Assembly: GCA_963795195.1 (NCBI GenBank)
Contig: CAWCGU010000006.1
Coordinates: 2,666,001-2,730,000 of the forward strand
Direction: 5' to 3'
DNA: 64,000 nucleotides
From: CAWCGU01 sp963795195
Lineage (GTDB): Bacteria > Actinomycetota > Thermoleophilia > Solirubrobacterales > 70-9
Under the pieces are notes generated by a model. That model searched no databases. It worked only from the letters and a program-made list of their open reading frames with translations, and was not told where the DNA came from. Position numbers and translations under genes: made by a program. Positions 46,125-55,561 of the stretch are shown piece by piece; position 1 is the stretch's first letter; the number at the start of each line of letters is the position of its first letter.

Positions 46125-48009
46125 TCACCCCGGATCCGTGGTGCCGTCGGTGCCCCGTCCTTCCGAGCGGCTGGACCCCTCACCGGTCCCCAGACCCCCA
46201 CCAAGCTTGGTCTCCCGCCCCAAGCCCGGATCCGCACCCAGCGTCCCGAGTACGCCCTGCAGCCAGCCTCGCTGCTCGCCGTCGGCGTCGCGGATCCGTC
46301 TGCGGACCCATTGGGTCAGGGCTTCGCGGCTGCCGAGGCCGAGGATCACGCCGGTGACGGCGTAGCGGCCGTCCTCGAGCAGGACGAGGGCTCCTGGCTG
46401 GTCGCGACGCTCTCGTAGGCCTTCGACCACCCGAACGCCCGCCACGACGGTCGGACGGCTCGGGTCGCCGTCGGCACTTGTCCAGGTGCGAACGAGGAAG
46501 ATCGGCGCGTGGCCTGAACTTTGCACCGCAGGGCGTGCCTGTGGCCCGATCGGGCCAGCGTGCCAGCGGTCGGTAAGGGCGCGGACCTCGCGCGCATTCT
46601 CCTGGCGCAGCAGCAGATGCAGGCGGTCGCCGGCGCGCAGGCTGGTCGAGCCGCGCGGAGGAATCGCGTCATCACCTCGCACGACGACGTTGACCAGAGC
46701 CTCGTAGGGGAGCCCGAGGTCGCGAATGTGGGCGCCGACGATCGCGTCTCCCTCCTCGACCTCGTACTCCAGGATCTCCGCGCCGAGCCCGCGGATCGTG
46801 CCGGGGTCGGCGAGCGGGCGCGGCAGCGCGGGCTCGGAGCTGGTCACGTGCAGGCGTTTCGCGAGTGCCTCGAACGTGGAGCCTTGCAGCAGCGTCGAGA
46901 GCACGACGGCAAAGAAGACGATGTTGAAGAACTCGATGCTGCCGGGCACGCCGGAGATCACAGGGAAGGTTGCGAGCACGACGGGGATCGCACCGCGAAG
47001 GCCGGCCCAGCCCAGCACGACCCGCTCGCCGACCGTGAACCCCGCCCCGATCGTCGCCAGGGCTGCGCCGAGTGGACGGGCGACGAAGGCGAGCACGAGC
47101 GCCAGCACGGTGCCCTCCAGGGCGACGTCGCCGAGGCTGCTGGGGAAGACGAGCAGGCCGAGGGTCAGGAACATCGCCACCTGGGCGACCCAGGCCATGC
47201 CCTCGTGGAAGGCGGCGATCGTCTGTTGTGCGGGAATCCTGGCGCCGCCGAGCGCCAGACCGGCGATGTAGACCGCCAGGAAGCCGGATCCGCCGAGTGT
47301 GTCCGCGAGACCGTAGGCAAGGCCGGCGACGGCAAGTGACGCGACCGGGTAGAGGCCCGTCGTCGCCAGTCGCATGCGGCGAAAGGCCCAGACCGAGAGC
47401 GCGCCGATCAGGATCCCCGCGACCAGGCCGATCGAGAGTTCTTCGACGAACAGGACCGCCATGTCGGCGATCCCGTAGTCGGGTCTCTCGATCCAGTCGA
47501 TGAAGCCGATCACGAGCAGGATCGCGACGGGGTCGTTCAAGCCGGACTCGGCTTCGAGGGTGCTCGCCACCCGCCTTCGCAACGAGGAGCCACGCAGCAC
47601 CGAGAAGATCGCCGCGCCGTCGGTCGCGGCGACGATCGAGCCGACCAGCATTCCCTCGAGCGTTGAGAAGTCGAACAGCCAGGTCGCGGCGAAGCCGGCG
47701 ATCACCGCAGTCGCGATCGTGCCAAGGAAGGCGAGGCTGATCGCGGGCGGCAGCACCTTCTTGATTTCGATCAGACCCGAGGTGAGGCCGCCCTCGAAAA
47801 GAATCAGGAGCAGACCAACGATGCCGATTGTCCTGGCCAGCTCGTAATCGTTGAACGTCGATCCAGCTGAGGCCGTCGGAACCGATCAGCATTCCCAGCC
47901 CGAGGAAGAGCACAAGACTCGGAACCCGCAGCCGCGTTGCGACCAGTGATGCGAACAGTCCCGCGGCCAGCAGAGCTCCAGCGATCAGGATCAGACGGCC
48001 TTCGTCCAT
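46125..48009 (-). CDS. CPA1-type cation/proton antiporter with TrkA-C domain, one frameshift
   Basis: About 627 residues once corrected. The N-terminal frame ('MDEGRLILIAGALLAAGLFA', 'LFLGLGMLIGSDGLSWID') fails at 47,856, where a single extra G in the coding strand breaks 'DFNDYELARTIGIVGLLLILFEGGL'. The downstream frame continues through about 12 membrane helices, with 'VAATDGAAIFSVLRGS' and 'ESGLNDPVAILLVIGFID' (the ion-binding Asp pair), and ends in a TrkA-C-like regulatory domain ('VEEGDAIVGAHIRDLGLPYEALV') and a further 100-residue tail. It probably exchanges K+ or Na+ for H+. It is convergent with the glycosyltransferase and unrelated to glycan synthesis as far as can be seen. Confidence 0.8.
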
Positions 48010-48066
48010 CCCGGAACCTTCTCAGTCCGATCGGCAGCGGGACATCCCGGTCGCCTCCGCGCTGCG

Positions 48067-50205
48067 TCAGCGCCGCAGCGTGCGGCCGCAGCCGGCCAGG
48101 CGCACGCGAATCGGCCCGTCGCTCGCCAGCTCGACGTCGGCGCCACAGCTGAGCCCGGCGCGCTCCATGTCGATAGTCGCCCTGGCAAGGTTCGTCGCGG
48201 TCAGTGCGAGGGCGTCACGGCGCGGAAGCGACGGCGTTTCGCCCCAGCTGCGGCTCATGCTCACGAAGGGGATCCCGGGCAGGGAGCCGCCGTTGAGCAC
48301 CCCCGCGCCGGTCTGGGTCGCCGTCGGGACGGGGTCTCCCTCTCCGAACGCGTGGGTGAATGCGTCAATGCTGGCGCTCGCGCCGGCACGCGGCCGCAGG
48401 TCCGAGACCCAGTAGGCGTGGTCGGCGACGAAGCCGAGCTCGGGGTAATCGAGCGCCGTGTCGACGCTGTAGGTGACGTGCGCCGGATTGCGGACCACGC
48501 GGGCCGAGCCGAGGAACTGCGCCGCCGGCCCGTACTCGTCGTTGAACGCGAGTGTCAGGTGCTCCGCGGGGACGAACTGGTCGAGTTCGTAGCGGTAGCC
48601 GAGCTCGTCCAGCGCCAACGCGGCCGGCAGGTAGAGGGCCGGATTGACAAGTTCGTCGGCGACCGCGTTCCACATCAGCACCGGGATGTGGCGCAGGTTC
48701 TCGGTGGCGCCGGAGTCACCGCCGACCGTCGGCTGCGCCTTCGCGAACAAGTCCGGGAACTGCTCGGCCAGTTTGAAGCTGCCGAAGCCCCCCATCGAGT
48801 AGCCGGCGATCGCCGTCCAGCCGGGATCGAGCCTGTAGTTGCGCGCGACGTCTGCCCAGACCTCGAACACGTCGGTGCCCGCGTAGGAGTCGTAGCTGCC
48901 GTCAGGTCCTCTCGAAAGGGGCGTGAAGACGACCGAGCCACGCCCGCGATCGCCGAACTGCGACTGGTTGCGCGAGCCCGAGAACTGGTTGTAGCCGGCC
49001 GCCAGCGAGTGCAGCAGCAGCGTCGTTCCCCAACCGCGAGCGGGGGGTTTGCCCTTCGGGATGTAGAGCGCATAGGGCTGGAGCCTCCCCTGATAAACCC
49101 CTGGGCACCCGGTCGACGCGGCCGTGCAGTCGACGTCGTATTCGGCACCCTGTCCGACGTCGAAGCGGCTGGCGAAGATGCGGTTGATCGGGCCCCGCTT
49201 CGGCACCGCCGAGTTGTCGGTGACGCCGTCCTGCAGAGCGCCGAAATCGACATCCGCGTGAAAGCGGCTGATCTCGCCATTGGCGAGGGCGTGGGCCTGC
49301 CGGCGCTCGCGCCACCAGGCGGAATCGGTGAGAAGGCTCGGAACCTCCTCGAGCGCGCTTACGTTTTGGAAGGGCTCGTCGGCTCTGAAGGCGACGTTGA
49401 AAAAGCCCGCGGCCTCGCCGAGCACCCCGGCACCGCCCGGGGCAGTGGCGGTGCGGGCGAGGCCAGGTACGAGGTAGCGCCCGGTGGTTCTGTCCCAGAG
49501 CCCGGTCCCCATCGCCATGCGCACTGTCTCGCGACCGGGATTCCAAGCGGAGCGGGGGACCCGAACCTCGATCTGGCGGCGCCTGACGCTGACCCTGGCC
49601 GCCGGTTCGGCGATCGGCACTGTGGGTGCGTCGGCGCGCACCAGCTCAGCCTTCGAGCCGTGCACCGTCAGGAACAGCTCCGCGGGCGCGCGGACGTTGG
49701 CACCGCGTGGAAACGCCCTCGGCTCAGCCGAGTCGCCGATTGCGATCGTCGAGGCTACGAGGCTCGGGTCGCTCATGCTGTTGAGCGTGATCCGGAAGGC
49801 GGTTGCGCGCGGCAGCGGCTTGACCCGGAACTCGACGATGTCGGCGGCGTTGTTGGCATACGCCGCTGCGGTCGGGTAGAGGTAGGTGCCCGCCGACAGC
49901 GAGAAGACGTGGGAGGCCAGGCGCGGGTCGGCCGGATCGCGAGTCCCTGCGGCGCCGTAGTCGTCGTAGAGGAAATCCTGGTAGACGAACTCGCCGTCCC
50001 GGTACGCCGACGCTCCGGAAACCATGATCGGCTCGGCCTCCCAGATGCCACGATTGGCCAGCTGGGGCGCCTTGGCCGGCGCCGCGTAAAGCAGATCCGG
50101 TCCCGGCCGCGGGCCCGGGCCCGCGTAAAGAGAAGCGGCTCCCGCGGCAGCCGCCAAAGACAGCGAAGCCACGAGGGCCGCAGTTGTCGTTGCCGCCCAC
50201 CGCAC
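48067..50205 (-). CDS. secreted alpha/beta-hydrolase with N-terminal carbohydrate-binding-like domain
   Basis: 712 residues from GTG 50205. A signal peptide (ALVASLSLAAAAGAAS) is followed by a roughly 230-residue beta-rich region ('YQDFLYDDYGAAGTRDP', 'GTYLYPTAAAYANNAADIVEFRV'), resembling the DOMON/glucodextranase-C type modules that bind sugars. A peptidase-like/esterase alpha/beta-hydrolase fold follows ('YALYIPKGKPPARGWGTTLLLHS') with the nucleophile elbow 'AIAGYSMGGFGSFKLAEQFP' (Ser near residue 470), a later Asp (VADELVNPALYL) and 'VPAEHLTLAFN' as the likely His. The last 100 residues form another beta domain. It probably deacylates an extracellular glycan or ester. Confidence 0.8.
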   Translation of the reverse strand: MRWAATTTAALVASLSLAAAAGAASLYAGPGPRPGPDLLYAAPAKAPQLANRGIWEAEPIMVSGASAYRDGEFVYQDFLYDDYGAAGTRDPADPRLASHVFSLSAGTYLYPTAAAYANNAADIVEFRVKPLPRATAFRITLNSMSDPSLVASTIAIGDSAEPRAFPRGANVRAPAELFLTVHGSKAELVRADAPTVPIAEPAARVSVRRRQIEVRVPRSAWNPGRETVRMAMGTGLWDRTTGRYLVPGLARTATAPGGAGVLGEAAGFFNVAFRADEPFQNVSALEEVPSLLTDSAWWRERRQAHALANGEISRFHADVDFGALQDGVTDNSAVPKRGPINRIFASRFDVGQGAEYDVDCTAASTGCPGVYQGRLQPYALYIPKGKPPARGWGTTLLLHSLAAGYNQFSGSRNQSQFGDRGRGSVVFTPLSRGPDGSYDSYAGTDVFEVWADVARNYRLDPGWTAIAGYSMGGFGSFKLAEQFPDLFAKAQPTVGGDSGATENLRHIPVLMWNAVADELVNPALYLPAALALDELGYRYELDQFVPAEHLTLAFNDEYGPAAQFLGSARVVRNPAHVTYSVDTALDYPELGFVADHAYWVSDLRPRAGASASIDAFTHAFGEGDPVPTATQTGAGVLNGGSLPGIPFVSMSRSWGETPSLPRRDALALTATNLARATIDMERAGLSCGADVELASDGPIRVRLAGCGRTLRR

Positions 50206-50281
50206 GCATCAACGGTAGCCGAGCGCAGGAGCCTGAGCGCCGCCGGCGCAAGGCCGGCGGCGCCGCCGACGCCGATTCAGG

Positions 50282-51061
50282 TCAGACCGAGCGCTGGTAG
50301 GCCCGGAAGGCGCGGGTGGCGATCCAAACCGAGACCGTCGCCAGGGCGAGCAGCAGACCGGCCCGGCTGGCCACGAAGCCCCAGTCCGTCCCGGCGCTCG
50401 TGGCCTCGCGGCCCGCCTCGACCGTCCAGTTGACCGGATTGAACTTCGCCACCTCCTGGATCCACCCTGGAGCCAGGCTCAGCTGCATGAACGTCCCCGA
50501 CAGAAAGGTCAGAGGCAGCGTGAAGAAGGTGACGATCCCGATCAGGGTCTCCTCCTGGCGGGCGGCCAGCGCCAACGCATTCGAGAGCGCCGCGACGGCG
50601 GAGGCCAGCAGCACCGAGCACGCGATCAGGGCCCCAACGCCCAGCACGCCGCCGGGGAAGGTCGCCCCGATCAACAGCGCCAGCCCAACGATGATCAACG
50701 ACTGGATGATCACGTTGATCGAAATCTGGGCGATCGGCCCGACGATCAACGGCGAGCGGCTGACTGGGGAGACCAGGAAGCGGTCCATGACGCCGTTGTC
50801 GAGGTCCTCGATCATCCCCATGCCGCTCCAGCCGGCCGAGAAGATCGCGGTCATCACGACGACCCCGGGGGCAAGGTAGTCGTTGTAGGAGGCCACCTCG
50901 AAGCCGGGGATATCGACCACGCTCTCGAAGAGCGCGCCGAACAGCAGCAGCCAGATCACCGGCTGCACGAGGGTCACCGCCACCCACCAGGGCTGGCGGA
51001 TCAACGCACGCACCCAGCGCAGCGTCATGTCATGCGAATTGTTGAGAACAGCAGTCATCAA
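50282..51061 (-). CDS. ABC-2 type transporter permease (DrrB-like)
   Basis: 259 residues with six membrane helices. The 'LIRQPWWVAVTLVQPVIWLLLFG' start, the amphipathic 'YNDYLAPGVVVMTAIFSAGWSG' loop and the 'FNPVNWTVEAGREA' region near the C-terminus are typical of DrrB/NodJ-type permeases that export drugs or lipids. The start at 51061 overlaps the ATPase stop by four bases (ATGA), so the two form a transport unit. The exported compound is not evident; the adjacent MarR-type regulator suggests induction by a toxic or signalling ligand. Confidence 0.9.
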   Translation of the reverse strand: MMTAVLNNSHDMTLRWVRALIRQPWWVAVTLVQPVIWLLLFGALFESVVDIPGFEVASYNDYLAPGVVVMTAIFSAGWSGMGMIEDLDNGVMDRFLVSPVSRSPLIVGPIAQISINVIIQSLIIVGLALLIGATFPGGVLGVGALIACSVLLASAVAALSNALALAARQEETLIGIVTFFTLPLTFLSGTFMQLSLAPGWIQEVAKFNPVNWTVEAGREATSAGTDWGFVASRAGLLLALATVSVWIATRAFRAYQRSV

Positions 51062-52062
51062 CGGCTCCTTTCCGGGCTCGTTCCGCTTTCGTTTCCGTTT
51101 GGGTTGCGCGCCTGCTCGGCCTCCTGGAAGGAACGACCGGTGTAGCGCAGGTAGACGTCGTCGAGCGACGCCCGGGCGACCGTCGCCGCGGCGACCGAGA
51201 CCCGCGCTGAGCTGAGCGCCGCCAGCACCTCGGGCAGCGCGGCCGCGCCGTCATCGACGCGAGCGTGGATGTTCGGCCCGTGCTGGTGCAGCTCGTGGAT
51301 CCGTTCGATGGCCTCGAGAGCCACCCTCGCAGACTCGGCCTCGGCGGCGGCGATCTCGATCTGAACCGAGTCGCCGCGCAGCTCGGCCTTCAGCGCCTTG
51401 GGCGTGCCCTCGACCACGACCCTGCCCCGGTCGACAAAGGCGAGCCGGGCCGCAAGTTGATCGGCCTCCTCGAGGTAGTGGGTCGTGAGCAGGATCGTCA
51501 GTCCCTCTTCGGCGTTGAGGCGGCGGATCTCCTCCCACATCGCCGCACGGACCTCGGGGTCGAGGCCGGTCGTCGGCTCGTCGAGAAACAGCACCGAGGG
51601 CCGGTGGATCAGGCCCATGGCCACGTCGAGCCGGCGCTTCATCCCGCCCGAATAGCCCTTGGCGACGCGCCTGGCGGCATCGTCCAGCCGGAAACGCTCG
51701 AGCAGCTCGTTGACCCGCTCCCGTAGCTCGCGGCCACGTATGCCGTATAGCTGGCCCTGCAGCTCGAGGTTTTCACGCCCGGTGGCCTCCTTGTCGACGC
51801 TTGACTGTTGCGAGACGACTCCAATCGACTTGCGCACGGCCTGCGGGTTGAGCAGCACGTCGTGGCCGGCGACTCGGGCCGAGCCCGAGTCCGGCCGGCT
51901 CAGTGTCGTCAGCGTCTTCACCGTCGTTGATTTGCCGGCGCCGTTTGGGCCGAGCAGGCCGAAGACGACCCCCTCTTCGACCTCGAAGCTGAGCCCGTCC
52001 AGTGCCGTGGTCGGGCCGGGGTAGGTTTTCGCCACGTCCGTTGCAGTGATCGCCTTGGCCAT
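51058..52062 (-). CDS. ABC transporter ATPase (DrrA-like, with DUF4162 tail)
   Basis: 334 residues from ATG 52062, with AAGGAG seven bases upstream. Walker A is GPNGAGKST at 38-46, the Q-loop is 'VVSQQSSVDKEATGREN', the signature is 'YSGGMKRRLDVAMGLIHRP', Walker B is 'VLFLDEPTTGLDPE', and the H-loop is 'ILLTTHYLEEADQLA'. The C-terminal 80 residues are the DUF4162 extension seen in DrrA-type ATPases. With the downstream permease it should form a homodimeric exporter. It is divergent from the MarR gene; two palindromes in the shared 63-bp interval probably control both. Confidence 0.93.
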   Translation of the reverse strand: MAKAITATDVAKTYPGPTTALDGLSFEVEEGVVFGLLGPNGAGKSTTVKTLTTLSRPDSGSARVAGHDVLLNPQAVRKSIGVVSQQSSVDKEATGRENLELQGQLYGIRGRELRERVNELLERFRLDDAARRVAKGYSGGMKRRLDVAMGLIHRPSVLFLDEPTTGLDPEVRAAMWEEIRRLNAEEGLTILLTTHYLEEADQLAARLAFVDRGRVVVEGTPKALKAELRGDSVQIEIAAAEAESARVALEAIERIHELHQHGPNIHARVDDGAAALPEVLAALSSARVSVAAATVARASLDDVYLRYTGRSFQEAEQARNPNGNESGTSPERSR

Positions 52063-52087
52063 CTTGTGCTCCTTTCAAGTGGTAATC

Positions 52088-52102
52088 TTTCGAGCGTCGA
52101 AG
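52088..52102. promoter_or_regulatory. palindromic operator 1 in the MarR/ABC divergent interval
   Basis: TTTCGA-GCG-TCGAAG is a 6+3+6 near-perfect palindrome (one outer mismatch) lying 25 bases upstream of the ABC ATPase start and between the divergent genes. It matches operator 2 in all but two of 15 positions. This size and shape suit a MarR-family dimer. Confidence 0.65.
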
Positions 52103-52119
52103 AATCGTAGCACAGGACA

Positions 52120-52134
52120 TTTCGAGTGTCGAAA
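52120..52134. promoter_or_regulatory. palindromic operator 2, centred on the MarR gene start codon
   Basis: TTTCGA-GTG-TCGAAA is a perfect 6+3+6 palindrome. Its central GTG (52126-52128) is the proposed start codon of the MarR gene. Its centre lies 32 bp, about three helical turns, from operator 1. Binding here should block transcription or translation start of the regulator itself. Confidence 0.65.
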
Positions 52135-52602
52135 CAATCTAAAAGTGAACTGATGAGGGACCTGGCCGACCTGGTCCGCTCCCAGCAGGTTGCGCAGGAC
52201 GTCTTCGATGAAGCCGTCAGTGAGTGGCTCGGGATCAACAGGACCGATCACCGCGTTCTCGACGTGCTCCAGCGGGAGGGCAGGATCGCGGCGGGCAGGC
52301 TGGCGCGCCTGGCCGGCCTGAGCCCCGCGGCGATGACTACCTCGATCGACCGCCTCGAGCGGATCGGCTACGCGAGACGCGCCATCGACCCGGCCGATCG
52401 CCGACGCGTGATGGTGGACATCACCGAACTGGCGGAGCGTCGCGCCTGGGAGATATACGAGCCACTGAAGCTCGAGGCCGAGAAGCAGTGGCTCGGAATG
52501 TCGGCAGCCGACCTCCAGACTCTGAAGCGCTTCTGGACGGACATGATCGGGTTCAACGAGCGTCACCTCGAGCGTGTTCGAAGTACTCCCAAACCGAAGT
52601 AG
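52126..52602 (+). CDS. MarR-family transcriptional regulator
   Basis: 158 residues from GTG 52126, with AGGA about nine bases upstream. The winged-helix core is 'INRTDHRVLDVLQREGRIAAG', 'LARLAGLSPAAMTTSIDRLER' (recognition helix) and the wing 'ARRAIDPADRRRVMVDITE', followed by a dimerisation helix. MarR proteins repress divergent export or detoxification genes until a ligand binds. The divergent ABC exporter is the obvious target, and two TTTCGA-N3-TCGAA(A/G) palindromes sit between them. An alternative start at the ATG near 52153 would free the second palindrome but would shorten the N-terminal helix. Confidence 0.88.
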   Translation: MSKQSKSELMRDLADLVRSQQVAQDVFDEAVSEWLGINRTDHRVLDVLQREGRIAAGRLARLAGLSPAAMTTSIDRLERIGYARRAIDPADRRRVMVDITELAERRAWEIYEPLKLEAEKQWLGMSAADLQTLKRFWTDMIGFNERHLERVRSTPKPK

Positions 52603-52624
52603 CAGCCTCTAACCTCTGGCCTCG

Positions 52625-53512
52625 ATGGAGGCCCCGGTGCAAGCCCCCAGCCAGGCCCTGCCCGCAACCGCGGGGGCGCTGCCGAACCTGATCGTGATCG
52701 GCGCTCAGAAGTGCGGCACCTCGACGCTGCACTACTACATGGCGCTTCACCCGGAGATCTCGGCTTCGACGCCGAAGGAGCTCGACTTCTTCATCGAGGA
52801 GCGCAACTGGCAACAGGGACCCGACTGGTACGCGTCGCATTTCGATGCGGCAGCGCCGGTGCGGCTCGAGTCGTCGCCCAACTACACGACGCACCCGCAC
52901 TTCGAGGGCATTCCCGAGCGCATGCACTCCCTCGTCCCCGACGCAAAGCTGGTCTTCATGGTCCGCGATCCGATCGCCCGCATCGAGGCCCACTGGGTGC
53001 ACAACTACGCCAAGCGCCGCGAGCGCGGCACCGTGCTCGAGACGATCACCCACCCGAGCACTACCTATGTGGAGCGCAGCTGCTACTTCAGCCAGCTCGA
53101 GCGATTCCTGGCCTACTACGACCGCTCCAGCATCCTCGTCTTCCAGCAGTCGGATCTGCGCCATCGCCGCTCCGAGACGCTGCGCCAGGTGTTCGAGTTC
53201 GCCGGAGTCGACCCCGACTTCGAGCACCCGAAGTTCGACGCGGTTCGTCACCGCACTGAGAAGAAGCGCCGCTCCTCCAAGACCGGGCTGCGCGTCAAGG
53301 AGCTCTCCAAAACGCGCGGGGGGAAGAAGGTCCCGAAGGCCGTCTGGAACTACGCCGAGGCCGGCCTGCGCCTCTCCAAGCCGATCGAGCGCCCCGACCT
53401 CAAGGGTGCGCTGCCGGAGGACGTCATGGAGGTCCTGCGCGCCGACGGGGAGAAGCTCCGCGAGTTCACCGGCCGCGACTTCGCCGGCTGGTCGATTTGG
53501 GACGAAAAATAG
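52625..53512 (+). CDS. sulfotransferase, heparan-sulfotransferase-like type
   Basis: 295 residues from ATG 52625. The PAPS 5' loop is 'VIGAQKCGTSTLHYYMALHP' near residue 20-40 and the 3'-phosphate motif is 'LVFMVRDPIARIEAHWVHN' near 115-132. This is the Sulfotransfer_1/HS3ST kind of signature, distinct from the tandem pair at 42.6-44.6 kb. 'GWSIWD' ends the protein. No signal peptide is visible. It is followed 20 bases later by a polysaccharide flippase and then a heparinase-like gene on the same strand, which strongly suggests that the acceptor is a glycan. The exact sugar position is unknown. Confidence 0.85.
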   Translation: MEAPVQAPSQALPATAGALPNLIVIGAQKCGTSTLHYYMALHPEISASTPKELDFFIEERNWQQGPDWYASHFDAAAPVRLESSPNYTTHPHFEGIPERMHSLVPDAKLVFMVRDPIARIEAHWVHNYAKRRERGTVLETITHPSTTYVERSCYFSQLERFLAYYDRSSILVFQQSDLRHRRSETLRQVFEFAGVDPDFEHPKFDAVRHRTEKKRRSSKTGLRVKELSKTRGGKKVPKAVWNYAEAGLRLSKPIERPDLKGALPEDVMEVLRADGEKLREFTGRDFAGWSIWDEK

Positions 53513-53532
53513 CGCCGCTAGCGTAGGAGGCC

Positions 53533-55515
53533 GTGGCAAAGAACAAGGGCGGTTCGGCCGCAATCCTCGGCAGCAAAGCGCTGCGCTACTCCGGCATCCA
53601 GGGCGGCTTGCTGGCCTCCGCAAACGTGCTGACGCTGGCCAGCGCGCTCGTCGTCGCCTTCTATCTGGGCCCGGCCGACTTCGGGCGCTACGGCCTGCTG
53701 CTCTTCCTCGCCGGCCTGCTGACGATGCTCTTCAACCTCGCTTCGAAGCAGGGGACGCTGAAGCGCGTCTTCGGCAGCGCGGGTGACGACGACGAGGACG
53801 AGGAGGACGAGGACGGGCCGACCCAGGCAGATCTCGACCGCGACCGAGCCAGTCTCGGTACCGGGATGATCCTGACGCTGATCGTCTCGGTGATCGGCAC
53901 CGCGCTGGTGATCGTCTTCGCCGACCCGATCTCCGACTGGCTGCTGGGCGACGGTGCCAACCACATGCTCGTTGTCTTCGCCGCTCTCACCGGCGGAGCC
54001 GGTGCAATTTTCCGCCTTGCCTCGCTAGTGCTCTGGTTGGAGCGGCGTCCGGGTCCGCACGTCGCCGCGGAGGTCGCCCGCCCGGTTTTGGTGTTCGTCG
54101 CAGTCTTCGCTTTCGTGGCTCCCGGGGGCGGTCTCGAGGCCGCGATCGCCGGCACAGCAATCGGTTACCTGGCCTCAGTCCTGTTCGCCCTTGTTCTGTT
54201 GCGCGGGTCGTACGAGTGGGCCTTCTCCCTTGGCGAGAGCGCGGCGATCTACAAACTGGGATCGCCTCGCATTCCGATCGTGCTCTCGATGTGGACGATC
54301 CAGCAGGCCGACATCTTCATCCTCTCCCGCTTCATCTCGGACACCGACCTCGGCGTCTACCAGCTCGCATCGCGGGTGGGCATCGTCGTCGCCTTCCTGC
54401 CCGGCGGATTCAGGATGGCCATGCGCCCACTGCGCAAGAGCCTCGCCTACAAGTCGGTGCAGAAGCAGTACGGGCGCTCGGTCGCGAGAGGCCAGGAGCT
54501 CGCCTACTTCATCCTGCTCTGCATCAGCACCGAGTTGCTGGTGCTACTTGGCGCTGAAGTGATCGTCAGAGCCGCGCCCAGCGATTACCACGACGCGGCT
54601 GCACTGATCCCCCTGCTTGCAGGCGGGCTGATGGGGCCGAGCATCATGCGCCAGGTCTCGCGCTCGGTCTCGATTCCGCATAAGCGGGTCAACTTCATCT
54701 GCTCGGTGGTCGCGTCGGCGCTGATCTTCATCGCCAGCACTGTTCTTCTCGCCCCCGAGCTGGGCGCCAAGGCGGCGCCGATATCGATGATGATCGCCTT
54801 CGGCATCACGGGGACGTACCTGCTGTTGCGCGGCCAGCTGGGCGAAAACCCGGTCCGGATTCCGTACAAGCAGATTCTTGGCGCGGCCTTCCTCGCGATC
54901 GTTCTCGGCGCCGCCTACCTCCTGATCGATCCCGGCGAGTTCGTCCTCCAGGTCGTGCTGGCTGTGGTCCTGTACGGCGCTTACCTCGGCGCGATTGTCT
55001 TGGCGGGGGTCGTCCCCAAGGCGCATCGTGGAGCGCTGCGCTCAATCGTCCGCGGGTTCCGCGGAAAGCCCGCGAGCGGGTTTCACCCTCGGCGCGCGCT
55101 CAAGCGTCTCGACGCAGGCGATCGCGAAGCGCTGCGGCTTGCGATTCGCGAGAAGCGGCCGGTTGCCGAGATCGCTGGGGAGCTCGAGTCCCAGGGCGTG
55201 CCGCTTCCGCTGGGGGAGGACAAGGGCGAAAGCGAAGTCGCGATCAGCGAGCGACTGGTTGCCGCTGTGCGTCGCGCGGCCCGAAAGGGTGGGACACCGG
55301 TGCCGATCAAGCGCCGCAACGAGATCATCGCCACCCACGACGAGCGCATCGCGGAGTTTCTCTTCCCGGAAGGCACGGTGGCCCGCAACGACGCAAGAAT
55401 GCGGAGTCTGCTGGACGACCTGCCGAGCGAGGAGCTGCTGGCCCTCGAGGCGGTCGTCGACGGCCTCTCCCGCGTCCCGAAGCGCGTCTGGGAACCGCAG
55501 CCTCAACCCGACTGA
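53533..55515 (+). CDS. MOP-superfamily polysaccharide flippase (Wzx-like) with long C-terminal tail
   Basis: 660 residues from GTG 53533. Residues about 15-500 carry 12-14 membrane helices of the polysaccharide-transporter/oligosaccharidyl-lipid flippase kind ('YSGIQGGLLASANVLTLASA', 'FYLGPADFGRYGLLLFLAGL', 'WTIQQADIFILSRFISDTDLGVYQLA', motif starts quoted). A loop around 90-105 is very acidic (DDDEDEEDEDGPTQ). Residues about 505-660 form a charged, helix-rich cytoplasmic tail ('RRALKRLDAGDREALRLAI', 'KRVWEPQPQPD') not normal for Wzx. It should flip lipid-linked glycans outward; the tail may couple it to synthesis. Confidence 0.85.
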   Translation: MAKNKGGSAAILGSKALRYSGIQGGLLASANVLTLASALVVAFYLGPADFGRYGLLLFLAGLLTMLFNLASKQGTLKRVFGSAGDDDEDEEDEDGPTQADLDRDRASLGTGMILTLIVSVIGTALVIVFADPISDWLLGDGANHMLVVFAALTGGAGAIFRLASLVLWLERRPGPHVAAEVARPVLVFVAVFAFVAPGGGLEAAIAGTAIGYLASVLFALVLLRGSYEWAFSLGESAAIYKLGSPRIPIVLSMWTIQQADIFILSRFISDTDLGVYQLASRVGIVVAFLPGGFRMAMRPLRKSLAYKSVQKQYGRSVARGQELAYFILLCISTELLVLLGAEVIVRAAPSDYHDAAALIPLLAGGLMGPSIMRQVSRSVSIPHKRVNFICSVVASALIFIASTVLLAPELGAKAAPISMMIAFGITGTYLLLRGQLGENPVRIPYKQILGAAFLAIVLGAAYLLIDPGEFVLQVVLAVVLYGAYLGAIVLAGVVPKAHRGALRSIVRGFRGKPASGFHPRRALKRLDAGDREALRLAIREKRPVAEIAGELESQGVPLPLGEDKGESEVAISERLVAAVRRAARKGGTPVPIKRRNEIIATHDERIAEFLFPEGTVARNDARMRSLLDDLPSEELLALEAVVDGLSRVPKRVWEPQPQPD

Positions 55516-55561
55516 ACGCCGTCGACGGTCGGTACCGGCAGGCCGTACCCTCTCCGGCTTC

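Noticed and set aside
48352..50433. 693-codon plus-strand frame
   Set aside because: Antisense to the secreted hydrolase, which has a signal peptide and catalytic motif; the opposite frame has none.
54995..55561. Upstream extension of the heparinase-like gene
   Set aside because: It overlaps the flippase tail in another frame, and the lipoprotein signal starts exactly at ATG 55,562.
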